Shown piece by piece: positions 17,901 through 26,078 of a DNA stretch of 64,000 nucleotides. Position numbers and translations under genes: made by a program. Under the pieces are notes generated by a model. That model was not told where the DNA came from, searched no databases, and saw only the letters and a list, made by a program, of their open reading frames with translations. The stretch lies in the NCBI RefSeq assembly GCF_014193695.1, contig NZ_JACHZR010000006.1:1-64000 (forward strand), read 5' to 3'. This DNA is from Rhizobium sp. BK316. Lineage in GTDB: Bacteria; Pseudomonadota; Alphaproteobacteria; Rhizobiales; Rhizobiaceae. Position 1 is the first letter of the stretch. Every line of letters starts with the position of its first letter.

Positions 17901-18633
17901 TGGTTGTCCCGCCCATTCCCGACCCAAGGCCAGAAACGATATTGGCAAGCCATGAAGTCGTTTCAAAGGGATACGCGAGTTTGTTCTGATACTGCTGATA
18001 GTTCCACTGCTGCTGCTGCGTACCCGCACCGACCTGTGCCGCAGCCTGAGCAAGGTTCGTCTGCATGGCAGTCGACCCGAGATTGGCATAACCCGCTGCT
18101 GCGTTCTGAGCGGCTGCCTTGTCGGATTGTGCAGCCCCAAGCGCGGTATTGTAGCCCTGATTATAGAGACCGGCGATCGTCTGCTGGTTGGCGAGGTTCT
18201 GCTGACGGGCAAGTTCGGCCTGCGCCACGCCGACACGGTTGCCACCAAGCGCACCCATCGCCGCGGCATTACCGAGCACGCCCTGCTGCTGTTCGGCATT
18301 CTGCTCCGCCATATTCGCCATCGTGGATTTGACCACGTTGTCGAGATACGGGCTCATATACTGGTCGACCGTGGAATAGGTCGGCGCCGTGGACGAGTTC
18401 AGGGCAGCGTTGGCGCTGTCGAAATAGCCGTTTGAGGCGCCATTGAGGCCGGCGATGGTGTTGAAGCCGGTAAGCTGGTTCTGCTCAAACCCGGAGCCCC
18501 CGACGCCGCCCGTATATGCCTGATACGGTGTCTGCGAAATGGGCGTCGCCTGAGCAATAAGGGCGTTATACGCCTTTTCGATCGACGGCGGGAGCTTTGT
18601 CTCTGTCGTCGTCTTGGAGCTTTTGCCGCCCAT
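14977..18633 (-). CDS. Internal virion protein with S74 chaperone domain and lytic transglycosylase domain
   Basis: 1218 aa. Residues 1-260 are Gln/Ala-rich and helical. Residues 268-330 match an S74 intramolecular chaperone (FSDRRLKEGV, Ser269 and Lys274 as the expected autocleavage pair; then YRFRYKDDP and IGLMAQEVEKRNPDAVG). Residues about 605-745 match a lytic transglycosylase (AYLESTYNPNANNG with catalytic Glu, RGMFQFT, AAARLAQDNYRFLK). The rest is low-complexity and helical. The transglycosylase would open peptidoglycan during DNA ejection. S74 domains normally sit at the C-terminus of fibres, so this internal position is odd. Confidence 0.82.
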   Translation of the reverse strand: MGGKSSKTTTETKLPPSIEKAYNALIAQATPISQTPYQAYTGGVGGSGFEQNQLTGFNTIAGLNGASNGYFDSANAALNSSTAPTYSTVDQYMSPYLDNVVKSTMANMAEQNAEQQQGVLGNAAAMGALGGNRVGVAQAELARQQNLANQQTIAGLYNQGYNTALGAAQSDKAAAQNAAAGYANLGSTAMQTNLAQAAAQVGAGTQQQQWNYQQYQNKLAYPFETTSWLANIVSGLGSGMGGTTTTTQPSGNTGSAVLGGVLSLASLFSDRRLKEGVVPIGKTFDGQNIYRFRYKDDPTERIGLMAQEVEKRNPDAVGESHGYKTVEYKTATDKAAERGHFAQGGIIPYTSPSGIMAANNNNPPGANDNGGMGYVPQVATAGISPGRSTLPQAPSGGSHQPDQGDQMLQQGIKAASSSIQEKYPNGIIAGLGAAPAAAPTPPVPAPEANGGVFSTLGHLFGFADGGAVRGYAPGGYVDPYLVAPDPVPPGIAAFDAGNAAPAPVAFDPSRFASEPVATTPKDLQKGLVGQQLNEGILPPAQTAPADWNAFAPTAAAGAPEAAPALPPPVEVAKKSYPVAGVVPQNDNAAAPEPAKGNKWTAPLNKINSEFGLPEGYLNRTAYLESTYNPNANNGVSRGMFQFTNATAGQYGLKNPFDPMASANAAARLAQDNYRFLKNGLGRDPSAGELYLAHQQGASGALNLLTHPDAPATDIVGRAAVVQNGGKAGMTAGQFAGLWTNKFNGAPSDSSVDTSATGSTVPTRTFADASGVIPPASNEEGSTSLGDLFSGKGFHLSNDQRMALLSAGLGMMAGTSPNFATNVGTGGLKGVESWREAQKINREKAQAESEIATRRGQLGLEGQRVDIAGRQLALEAQKNAADIAQTTANTANLELENQTKRYQQTITPAGIIIRDMTDPNAPPKLTTWGDIQKNGLPPEATSNEAIGASVASGNQQPQNAPQEPTKGNRVPQQAPVTAAPTQPVAGPQEFVTRAPQTVPMDGRLFSPAGQDIAKQEAIDGLKQARAEYQGAASAQTQLEEMKHDLATIDNSAWTTPGTGFQRRVQWAKTINTAFQGLGIEPPIDATAVAAGEDLNKLSTRLGFDLSKTLGSNEAASVVDQAVSAVPGGYNSKEGAQRIIAGIEAANQRKLDYYRFLQDWTAKSGGSILGADDYFNKVNPPEKYANAALLSLAVVPTSQADIDNAPKGTMFNVNGQLMVK

Positions 18634-18642
18634 TGCCTATCC

Positions 18643-19116
18643 TTACTTATCCCATGCCGAGGGGCCGACGAGATGCCGGTTCCAGACGAAAAAGGCACCC
18701 GCCTTCTCCAATTGCTTCTCGTAAAGCCGGACCTTGGCCTCGGTCCTGTGATTACTGACGATGCCCACCATGAGAGGCAGCTTCATCTGCTCGGAAATAT
18801 CCTTGGCCCAGCCGAGAAGCTTCTTGGCGTAATCGGAGCGCCGATGGTCGGGATGGACGAAGTTCCACGCCTCGTTCAGATACCAGGCGTCACTGTAATA
18901 GGGCTGCTCGATACCGAGATAGATGCTCGCCACCGGATCGCCGATATCACCTATGACACCGATCAACGCCCCCTCCTTTCGGAAATAGCGCTGCATGTAC
19001 TCGCGAACCCGCTTTTCGGAGAGCGGGAACAAGCCATTCTCGTCATGCAGGAGCGAGATCATCGAAATGATCTTGTCCTCGTCTTGCGGCACTGCGTACC
19101 GGACGGTTTCAGACAT
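18643..19116 (-). CDS. GNAT-family N-acetyltransferase
   Basis: 157 aa with the GNAT fold: an N-terminal helix pair, a central sheet (YLNEAWNFVHPDHRRSDYAK, where HPDHRRSDYAKKLL is the acetyl-CoA-binding motif A loop) and a C-terminal AKVRLYEKQLEKAGAFF. GNAT genes are common in the structural regions of this phage group and may modify a virion or host protein; the substrate is unknown. It lies 10 bases before the large internal virion gene. Confidence 0.8.
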   Translation of the reverse strand: MSETVRYAVPQDEDKIISMISLLHDENGLFPLSEKRVREYMQRYFRKEGALIGVIGDIGDPVASIYLGIEQPYYSDAWYLNEAWNFVHPDHRRSDYAKKLLGWAKDISEQMKLPLMVGIVSNHRTEAKVRLYEKQLEKAGAFFVWNRHLVGPSAWDK

Positions 19117-19125
19117 ACAGGTTTC

Positions 19126-19590
19126 TCACTTATGGGGACCGGGTAGGGACTTAAGGGTCTTGATAGTCTTCTTGCGGACGTGACGGACGAAGGAGTCGAG
19201 AACCTTGTGCCCCTTCTTGATGTCGCCACCGCCAAGCTTTGCGACGACTTCGGGCGGAACGACAAACTCGCCACCCGCGGCCATGATCGGCACGGCACCG
19301 CCATCCTTGCGATTGATTGCGGGCGGGGCAGACCCACCCGGAAGACTGAACATGTTTTCGAGAACCTTATGGCCGTTCTCGGAATTTCCCTCCCCGAGGC
19401 CGGAAACAACGTCTGCCGGGATGACGAAGCTTTCAGCGGGGACATCAATTGCGAGGTGATCGGTGCGCCCTGCCACATGCGAGCGTAAAGCCCCCACAGA
19501 GGGCGCAGGACGCGTGTAAGGCGTTGCGGCTAGTCTCATGGCTGCGCCGATAGAATCGCCGTCAGCGCCGCTCTGTGCCGGTTTATTCAT
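19126..19590 (-). CDS. Hypothetical virion protein with an internal repeat
   Basis: 154 aa. Two copies of one motif are visible: FVIPADVVSGLGEG...NGHKVLENMF and FVVPPEVVAKLGGG...KGHKVLDSFV. A Lys-Asp-Gly-Gly-Ala-Val element lies between them, like elements in other structural proteins of this phage. A role in head or tail assembly is inferred from position only. Confidence 0.6.
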   Translation of the reverse strand: MNKPAQSGADGDSIGAAMRLAATPYTRPAPSVGALRSHVAGRTDHLAIDVPAESFVIPADVVSGLGEGNSENGHKVLENMFSLPGGSAPPAINRKDGGAVPIMAAGGEFVVPPEVVAKLGGGDIKKGHKVLDSFVRHVRKKTIKTLKSLPGPHK

Positions 19591-19799
19591 GAGTAGTATG
19601 GAACCTTAGCCGATGTGCCGTCAGGCAACGTTACGACGATGAAACCGACCGGGTTTGGCGGCAGAGTTGCCGCTCCGCCTGTTGCAGATGTCGCCGTGCC
19701 GCCCGTTTGAGGAAAGATGGCAGTGATTGCCAGCCGCAGGTCGTTCATCGCCCGCACGCCAAGCTGCAGCGTTGAGAGAATGCCGTCGCTATATGCCAT
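19587..19799 (-). CDS. Small hypothetical virion protein, 70 aa
   Basis: The N-terminal half is helical (DGILSTLQLGVRAMNDLRL). The middle is Thr/Gly-rich and the end is a beta hairpin (FIVVTLPDGTSAKVPYY). The stop overlaps the start of the next gene. Unknown; probably structural. Confidence 0.55.
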   Translation of the reverse strand: MAYSDGILSTLQLGVRAMNDLRLAITAIFPQTGGTATSATGGAATLPPNPVGFIVVTLPDGTSAKVPYYS

Positions 19800-19801
19800 G
19801 A

Positions 19802-21832
19802 TTATCGTTTCCCATCAGGGGCACCCCTGTACCGAAGTCCACCCATGCGCCACCAGCCGCCCAATCCCGTTCCCTCGATCCTCATTCCGACCTCTCTGGC
19901 CCGAATGCGCGGGTTGCGGAAATTGGTCGTCGAGATCACCTGATACGGACCTTTCGACTTTTCCGAAGAGCCGGGGTAGTCGGTGAATTTCAGAGTGACG
20001 TTGAGGGCTGCGTTCGGCGCAGCGTTGTATTTTCCGTAGGTGAAATCCGGGATCATCCAATCGATGAACGTCAGTTCCTCGCCTTGGGAAATCTGCGCAT
20101 AGCCGGTCTCGAAATATTCGCCCATCGGAGCGCCGTCTGCATCATTGGCGACCTCATGCTGGTAGATGAAGCCATCGGACGTTGCGCCGATCGGTTGACC
20201 AAGCACGGATTGATCGATCCACGCCGTGCGCTGAAGACGCCCGCAATCCCAGCAATTGAGCAAAAAATTGAACTTTATGTACGAGTCCACTTCCCCCGTG
20301 CCGCCAGACTTTGACGGGAAGTACCACGCCACCTCGCCAAAGCCATTATTGGAGGCAACATGAATCTTGTCGGCGTTATCGGTATCGAGATCCTGAAACA
20401 CGAAATCCCAAACCGAACAGACGATCGGCTGCACCCCGGCGCCAGCATATTGGAAGAACTGGTTGTTCCCCATCCAGTAGACGGTCGAGTTGATGACGCA
20501 GGCCGAATGCCTGGATATCAGCCCGCATTCCTCCGCCAGCTTGTTAAATCCAAACACCAGCGGTGGCTGGATATACTGCATCGCCCAGACATCGACATCG
20601 GTCCAGATGAAGCCGAACTGCGGCCCTTGCAGCCCTCCGACGATCTTGGAACCGGTCGGAATGCGATAGCCACCGGCTTGCGTCAGGGCCGAGACGGTCC
20701 AGTTGGTAAAGTCGCCACTATCGGACCAGTTGATCTGCAGCGGGTCTTGAACGCCATCGATCGAGGACGCCCATGCCACCAGGATCTGCGAGGGCTCGGA
20801 AACGAAGATGCCACCGTTCACCCTTGGAGCATTCACGACCTTGGACGCGACCGGAAAGCCGCTATCGGCAGACCATGAATAGATCGCTCCATTCGCCGGA
20901 CAGGCAAGGAGAATATTGCCCCAGTTATCGAGGCTCCAGTTCGTCGCGGTGATCGGCGTGCCGCTGCTCGGGGACGGTGCGACACCTAGACCGTAGGCAC
21001 CTGCCCCATAGGGACCGATACCGTATCCCGCCAATGGGTACGTCGGGGATAGCGTGACATAATAGATGATATTGACCTGGCCGCCATTCATCGATGCCGT
21101 GGCGCCCGATGTCGCAAGCGACGAGGCATTGATCGTAAAATTGTTGGCATCGACGACAGACCGGACGAGATAGGAGCCGGAAAGCGTGATTCCGCCAACC
21201 GTTGTTGGTACCAGAACCGGGAATGTGGTTCCGACGATTTCCCCATGATCGGCAAGGTTGACAGTGACGGTGGCGGAATTGGCCGTGGTCGTGAATGACG
21301 GAACTGCGCCCCCGTTTGCCACAGTTGCAGTCGCAGCCGTTGCGGCCGTGATCTGGTACGAGGTCGAGGACAGCGTCAGGTCGATCTGGTATGCACCCTG
21401 CAACACAATCCCGCCGACCGATACCGGCGTTGTGATGAAGATCGAGTCCAGATTGGATGTCACGAAATTCGGGTCAACGATTGTGACCGTCGTGCTGCCT
21501 GATGTCGTCGAGAAATCCACCGCGGCATTGCTGACGAAGGTTCTCGGCGTGATGTTCTGCGCCGCATTCTGCGTGATGACGCTGAGAGACTGTTCCGCAC
21601 CAACGGCAAGGTGTCTGCCCGAACTCGTGTCCTGCCAAGCGTGAAGCTCCCGGATAGCCGATCCGATCGAGGTGGCGTAATATTTCAGCCATCCGCCCAG
21701 CTTCTCCACCAGGATCATCTTGCCGGCCGCCTTGAAGCGGATGAGCTGCGACTGCTGGATGGTTGCGGCGTTCTGCGTGGCTGTCGCCTCCACATTCACG
21801 CCGGCATCAAGGGTAATCGTCTGGAGCGGCAT
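19802..21832 (-). CDS. gp10-like tail/DNA-stabilisation protein
   Basis: 676 aa with repeated beta-propeller-like blades: NWSLDNWGNILLACPANG, IYSWSADSGFPVASK, QILVAWASS and GDFTNWTVSALTQAG. This is the style of P22 gp10-type tail hub proteins that close the portal after packaging; P22 gp10 is shorter. It lies with gp4-like genes directly downstream of the head genes. Residues 110-260 add Ig-like repeats. Assignment is by composition, repeats and gene order. Confidence 0.7.
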   Translation of the reverse strand: MPLQTITLDAGVNVEATATQNAATIQQSQLIRFKAAGKMILVEKLGGWLKYYATSIGSAIRELHAWQDTSSGRHLAVGAEQSLSVITQNAAQNITPRTFVSNAAVDFSTTSGSTTVTIVDPNFVTSNLDSIFITTPVSVGGIVLQGAYQIDLTLSSTSYQITAATAATATVANGGAVPSFTTTANSATVTVNLADHGEIVGTTFPVLVPTTVGGITLSGSYLVRSVVDANNFTINASSLATSGATASMNGGQVNIIYYVTLSPTYPLAGYGIGPYGAGAYGLGVAPSPSSGTPITATNWSLDNWGNILLACPANGAIYSWSADSGFPVASKVVNAPRVNGGIFVSEPSQILVAWASSIDGVQDPLQINWSDSGDFTNWTVSALTQAGGYRIPTGSKIVGGLQGPQFGFIWTDVDVWAMQYIQPPLVFGFNKLAEECGLISRHSACVINSTVYWMGNNQFFQYAGAGVQPIVCSVWDFVFQDLDTDNADKIHVASNNGFGEVAWYFPSKSGGTGEVDSYIKFNFLLNCWDCGRLQRTAWIDQSVLGQPIGATSDGFIYQHEVANDADGAPMGEYFETGYAQISQGEELTFIDWMIPDFTYGKYNAAPNAALNVTLKFTDYPGSSEKSKGPYQVISTTNFRNPRIRAREVGMRIEGTGLGGWWRMGGLRYRGAPDGKR

Positions 21833-21835
21833 GAG

Positions 21836-22534
21836 TTAGCCTCTCGAGGGCTGCGCAATGGGGGTTGGAGAAAACGAGGTCCAAGCATCCGACCACGACT
21901 TCTTGCGCAACTCTTCGATGTTCGCCGATGCCTTCAGGTTCTGGTATTGGGCCTCCCATGAAGACGACATTTGCGGGTCAGAGGACATAGCGCCGAAATT
22001 TCTCATCCAGCCCGAAACGAAGATCATGGAGGCGGCCAGAAACAGATCATAGAGATAGGTGGTCAGGAACGTGGTTGGGTTTGTTGCCGACAACGGGTTT
22101 GGCCGGATCGTACCGTAGCTTTCCACTCCGAATGCCGCGCTCGGGGATGGACCGACAATCGCCGTCCATTGATCGACCATGGCATACATGGATGGCGTTC
22201 CAGTGGCCGTAGGATCGCCCCACAGCGCGTAGACGACTTCCTTGGACACAGACACCAGCGGCGTGCGAGACGCCGTTGCTGGAGCTGCTCCGGCGGGAAG
22301 AAGATTGATGCCCTGAATGACGACAAATGTATTGGGCAACGTGATGTTCTGGTTGCCTGCGGTCATGACAACCGAGGTATCTCGCGTGATCGTGCTGATC
22401 AGGTCCAGTTCGCGGTAAATCCGCATCTCCGCGTAGTTGATGATGGCCGGAATGATCGTCGGAAAATCCCCGTCTGCGGGGTCCATGGCGATCATGTTTT
22501 CGAGCTGGGAGACGTATGTCGTATAGTCCGTCAT
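21836..22534 (-). CDS. Head-tail adaptor/tail-completion protein
   Basis: 232 aa. The start (TYVSQLENMIAMDPADGDF) followed by YAEMRIYRELDLI and a beta-rich middle is typical of a widespread phage adaptor family next to gp4/gp10-like genes. It ends with a helical tail. Probably sits between portal and tail hub. Its ATG overlaps the end of the zinc-ribbon gene. Confidence 0.65.
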   Translation of the reverse strand: MTDYTTYVSQLENMIAMDPADGDFPTIIPAIINYAEMRIYRELDLISTITRDTSVVMTAGNQNITLPNTFVVIQGINLLPAGAAPATASRTPLVSVSKEVVYALWGDPTATGTPSMYAMVDQWTAIVGPSPSAAFGVESYGTIRPNPLSATNPTTFLTTYLYDLFLAASMIFVSGWMRNFGAMSSDPQMSSSWEAQYQNLKASANIEELRKKSWSDAWTSFSPTPIAQPSRG

Positions 22535-22872
22535 GATCCGCTCGTGATTATGTTGTCGTCATCATTGGTGGAGATGCGATCACCGTCATTCGTGGTGATG
22601 AAGGTATTGTTGGCCGTGTTGTAATCCTGCGGGCGTGGGTCTTTGATCGGCATCGGATCAGGCGGCAGGATACGCGTCTTCAACTGCGGTTGCGGTACGT
22701 CAAGGCATCGATTACAGACGAGAAGACGGAGATTCTGCAGGCGCGTCCCTGCCCATTCCTGTTGCCAATTAAGGGACGTGTGGTTGTAAAGGGCACCGCA
22801 CCGATCGCAGATGGCGAACGAACGCGGATTTGAAGGACTGACCTGCGCCCTACCGTGGAACCTCCAAGCCAA
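22531..22872 (-). CDS. Zinc-ribbon virion-associated protein
   Basis: 113 aa. Four cysteines form a CxxC...CxxC ribbon (CDRCGALYNHTSLNWQQEW and LLVCNRCLDVPQPQLK), followed by a Pro/Asn-rich tail. I have seen this small protein in the head-tail region of related podophages; its function is not known. Confidence 0.65.
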   Translation of the reverse strand: MAWRFHGRAQVSPSNPRSFAICDRCGALYNHTSLNWQQEWAGTRLQNLRLLVCNRCLDVPQPQLKTRILPPDPMPIKDPRPQDYNTANNTFITTNDGDRISTNDDDNIITSGS

Positions 22873-22878
22873 ATCTCG

Positions 22879-23574
22879 TTACCTCTGATAAAATCCGCCG
22901 GTTGCAGGGGCCAAAAACAAAGGCACGTTCTCGGTGTCCTGCTCTTGCGCGTTCTCCAGCGCCTGTTGCGCCTTGGCCTCAAGCCGTCCGACCTGTGCCG
23001 GTGCATAGCTGTGGGCCAGTCGTGCAGCCAGCCCCCACGCGAAGGCGCCGAACCAGCGATTAGGCAGATCGACATTCTCCCCGCCCTGCATGTTGGCATC
23101 GAAGATCTGCGAGACGCGGTAGTAGCGCAGCAGATACGGGCCATTGCCGTCCGGAACCTGCCAGAGGTAGATCGACGGCGACAGCAGACGGTCGAACCAG
23201 AAGCTCGTCACCCGCCCCTGTTGTTCCTTGTTCGGAAGCGATGCGTATTCGGTGCGCGACAGCGGCCAGATGACCGTATCGATCGGGTTCCCCGCGCCAT
23301 CAAAAATGCGCCAGTAGATATCGAGGATCATCACCGTGCTGGGATCGACGGCATATTGCGCCTGTCCCTCGATCAACGGCACTTCGACCAGATCGACCTT
23401 CCACAAGTTCGGCGTGTCGTTGTTCCACTCCGCGAGCATCAGGTTCATCGCCATGCGGGCGTCCTGAAGATGCTCCTGCGTGATGGCGGAACGCCGGATG
23501 CCCGCCAATCCGAACGAGTAGAGGATGAACTCGCCGTTGGACGGATTGAAGTTGGTGGTGCCGCTAAGGGTCAT
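22879..23574 (-). CDS. gp4-like tail accessory factor
   Basis: 231 aa. The pattern ALNLMLAEW-like (here ARMAMNLMLAEWNNDTPNLW), then a beta-rich WRIFDGAGNPI and a helical C-terminus with Gln/Ala-rich AKAQQALENAQEQD, matches P22 gp4-type packaged-DNA stabilisation proteins that bind below the portal ring. The location among adaptor and hub genes supports this. Confidence 0.72.
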   Translation of the reverse strand: MTLSGTTNFNPSNGEFILYSFGLAGIRRSAITQEHLQDARMAMNLMLAEWNNDTPNLWKVDLVEVPLIEGQAQYAVDPSTVMILDIYWRIFDGAGNPIDTVIWPLSRTEYASLPNKEQQGRVTSFWFDRLLSPSIYLWQVPDGNGPYLLRYYRVSQIFDANMQGGENVDLPNRWFGAFAWGLAARLAHSYAPAQVGRLEAKAQQALENAQEQDTENVPLFLAPATGGFYQR

Positions 23575-23578
23575 CGGA

Positions 23579-24271
23579 TCAGCTCAACACAATGGCGGTC
23601 ACAGCGCCGCCGGAAACCGTGAGGGTAGCAGTCGTCGTGTATGTTCCGGTTACAGGGACAGTGAGAGCCTGATTGTTCGTCACGACAGCCTTTGTCGGGG
23701 CAAATGAGACCGTTACGCTCTGCAAGCCACCCGATGACACATTGACGGTCGCAAAATCGGTGGAGGGACTGACCGCAACGGACGCGTTTGTGGTGAAGCC
23801 ATTCGATATGATCGTGTCTGTCGCAGCGGCAAGCGCTACCCAGTTGATGAAGCCGCCGGTAATCGCCACGGTACCGTCAACGGGACCGCCACCGCCGTTG
23901 TTTGCCATCTTCACGGTCATGCCGTTGGTGACGAGCGCGCCAGTACCTGGAACACCCACATAGGAAAGCTGGCCGGTCGGATCGACGATGGTTGCGGTGC
24001 AATTGATCTGCGTGCCATCGGCATCCTGAACGGTAATTGCGCCGGCCTGGTTGGTGATGACCGTTCTTCCCGCTGGCAGCGACAGGCTTTGCAGAGAGCC
24101 GCCGGAAACCTTGGCCGTTGCCGTGGAAAGCTGCGTTGTGCCATTGGAAGCCGTGACTGACGAGGATACTCCATCGATCACAACGGCACCGTTGGACGGC
24201 ACTACCGTACCCGGCACGAAGGAAACGCCGCCCGGTCCAGACAGACCGTTCGCTGATATCGATCCAGCCAT
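23579..24271 (-). CDS. Beta-rich virion protein with shared N-terminal motif
   Basis: 230 aa, very rich in Thr, Val, Gly and Ala, with repeating Ig-like strands. The N-terminus contains GPGGVSFVPGTVVPSNG, close to GGGISYVPGATPPS of the next protein (24282-25181). The body differs, so the two may attach to the virion in the same way but project different domains. Fibre or decoration function is inferred. Confidence 0.6.
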   Translation of the reverse strand: MAGSISANGLSGPGGVSFVPGTVVPSNGAVVIDGVSSSVTASNGTTQLSTATAKVSGGSLQSLSLPAGRTVITNQAGAITVQDADGTQINCTATIVDPTGQLSYVGVPGTGALVTNGMTVKMANNGGGGPVDGTVAITGGFINWVALAAATDTIISNGFTTNASVAVSPSTDFATVNVSSGGLQSVTVSFAPTKAVVTNNQALTVPVTGTYTTTATLTVSGGAVTAIVLS

Positions 24272-24281
24272 GCGTTGATCC

Positions 24282-25181
24282 TTATTGTACCGTGTAGCTA
24301 AAATTGATGCCGTAATCGTTGCTGCTGGTATTGGCCGACCAGAGTGTCAGGGAGGCGCTGTTGTCTCCTGCAAAGGAGATGACCGAGAATTGCCCCGCAG
24401 CGACAGGGTTCAAGACCGTCGTGCCAAACCCAGTTGCCTGATTCCCGGTGGTGAACGACGTGGAGACTGGCACCGAAAACCTAATGCTCGCCGATGATGC
24501 GTTGTTCGTGACCGTCGCCGAGAACCGGCCTGTCACGTTCACCACGTTCCCGACACGCTGATAGTAGAACAGGCCGACAAAGCCGACGGACGCGTTGTTG
24601 GTAAACAGCACACTCGGCGTATAGGTGCCCGAAGCCAGAGCAAGGCCTCCGCCAACGGCGGTGTCAACGTATTGCTTGGTGGCGAGCGACGCGGGATTGG
24701 CCGGGGCATACCCAGCGGCTGCCGCAATATCCGTATCGGAAATCGCCAGCCTGGCAGCAGCTCCGGTCAGAAAGACATGCTGCGTGACCGTTGCTCCGCT
24801 ACGCACCATGGAATAGCCGACTTGGCCGGTCGTCGGGTCGGCGTCGGAAGCGGCCTGGATATTGAAGGTCGTCGTAGTCGGAAGAAGGCGCCAATATTTC
24901 TGATCTGCGGCATTCCCGCTGCGGAAGAAACGAATCTCCGGGGAGATATCTCCGAGAACCATGCTCGGGGTCCCGGCAACATTTCCTCCATTGAACGTGT
25001 GGAGGCCCGTCCATGTGGGAACGATAGCCTGATCGATGGGAGGGGCCGCATCGCTGCGCATGAATGTCTGAGCGCTGCCATTGACGGCGCTTGTACCAAC
25101 CGATGCAGTCGGATTGGCAGCAGATGGAGGCGTTGCGCCCGGAACGTAAGAGATGCCCCCGCCGGTCGAGATACCGCTCAT
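24282..25181 (-). CDS. Fibre-like virion protein
   Basis: 299 aa. It opens with the shared GGGISYVPGATPPS motif, has the fibre-like FMRSDAAPPIDQAI and APANPASLATKQYVDTA segments, and ends in a beta-rich C-terminal domain of about 110 residues (GTYTPSVLFTNNASVGF, YYQRVGNVVNVTGRF), a typical phage fibre head. It lies in the head-tail block, so it could be a head fibre. Confidence 0.65.
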   Translation of the reverse strand: MSGISTGGGISYVPGATPPSAANPTASVGTSAVNGSAQTFMRSDAAPPIDQAIVPTWTGLHTFNGGNVAGTPSMVLGDISPEIRFFRSGNAADQKYWRLLPTTTTFNIQAASDADPTTGQVGYSMVRSGATVTQHVFLTGAAARLAISDTDIAAAAGYAPANPASLATKQYVDTAVGGGLALASGTYTPSVLFTNNASVGFVGLFYYQRVGNVVNVTGRFSATVTNNASSASIRFSVPVSTSFTTGNQATGFGTTVLNPVAAGQFSVISFAGDNSASLTLWSANTSSNDYGINFSYTVQ

Positions 25182-25194
25182 CCGATTTTACCAC

Positions 25195-25542
25195 TCAGTT
25201 GATCGAAAGGGACTGGCGCACCTTCAGTTCGATGCTGCCGCCAGTGATGGTCGCGACATTCAAGCGAACCGCTGCGATAGGCACGATATAGTTGCCCGTG
25301 ATCGTGGCGCTCGACCCGACCGGAAACTGCGGATCGGTTGTCCAGCGGACATTCGGGTTGGCGGTGTTGTCCTGCAGAAGTAGGTCATCCAGCGTGTATT
25401 CGACGCTATAGGTCGTGGTCACGCCGCCGGGAACATAGACCTGTATGGCGACGCTGAACGGCGCAATGGTCGAATCCAGATTGCACACCGTCGCCGTGCC
25501 CGTCGCTGATACGGTGACGAATTTCGAGAGCGGAGACGCCAT
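25195..25542 (-). CDS. Small beta-rich virion protein
   Basis: 115 aa, an Ig-like or decoration-like all-beta sequence (SVAIQVYVPGGVTTTYSVEY, AVRLNVATITGGSIELKV). No enzyme motif. Likely a capsid decoration or head-completion protein by position. Confidence 0.6.
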   Translation of the reverse strand: MASPLSKFVTVSATGTATVCNLDSTIAPFSVAIQVYVPGGVTTTYSVEYTLDDLLLQDNTANPNVRWTTDPQFPVGSSATITGNYIVPIAAVRLNVATITGGSIELKVRQSLSIN

Positions 25543-25591
25543 TGGGCCATCCTCATACGGAAAGAGAAAGGCAGAGGCCGTAGCCCCTGCC

Positions 25592-25798
25592 TCAGTGGTG
25601 GAAGGATTTGAGGGTTTCGGCGAGCCGTGCTCTCTTGGCGAGCTTCGGATTGTCCGAGTGAGCAGCCTTTTCTAGCTTCTTCTCCGGTATCTTATCGCCT
25701 TGAGCTACGCCTAGCTCGCGATGCAGGGCACCCTTTTCGATATTGGCGCCCTGTATCCACTTCTTGCCGACTTCGCCACCTCGGGCGTAGTCAGTCAC
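25592..25798 (-). CDS. Small lysine-rich virion protein
   Basis: 68 aa from GTG 25798, just upstream of and overlapping the TGA of the preceding gene, following AAGGAGG. It contains the recurring phage pattern GALHRELGVAQGDKIPEKKL and AAHSDNPKLAKRARLAETLK, plus YARGGEV near its start. The role is unknown, though such short domains are frequent in structural operons. Confidence 0.6.
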   Translation of the reverse strand: MTDYARGGEVGKKWIQGANIEKGALHRELGVAQGDKIPEKKLEKAAHSDNPKLAKRARLAETLKSFHH

Positions 25799-26078
25799 CC
25801 TCCTTGTCGCTGCGGTCGGAAACCTTAGCCGCAGACGATAACGGGCTGGAGTCGGCGCCGACACGGCCACCCGACTTGCGGCCGGGACGGTCGAGACGCA
25901 TTTTCGACATCTTGCCGTCCGGCTTGCCCACTTCCTTCTTCTTGACGCGGCCTCCGTCCTTGCGTTCGTCGGCTTCCTTCACGACTTTGCTGCCGGCACC
26001 GGCATAGACTTCCTTCGGAGAGTCGTCCTTCGGAACCACACCGCCGTCCTTGCGGCAATTCTTCATCTTAGCCTTCAT
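25791..26078 (-). CDS. Lysine/glycine-rich protein with (K/R)xGGxV repeats
   Basis: 95 aa, about one quarter Lys/Arg. It carries three related elements, RKDGGVV, RKDGGRV and RKSGGRV, and MRLDRPGR. The 30324-30866 protein has the same elements and RMDRPGK, so the two are distantly related. It overlaps its neighbours at both ends. It may bind DNA or act as an assembly tag (inference). Confidence 0.6.
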   Translation of the reverse strand: MKAKMKNCRKDGGVVPKDDSPKEVYAGAGSKVVKEADERKDGGRVKKKEVGKPDGKMSKMRLDRPGRKSGGRVGADSSPLSSAAKVSDRSDKEGD

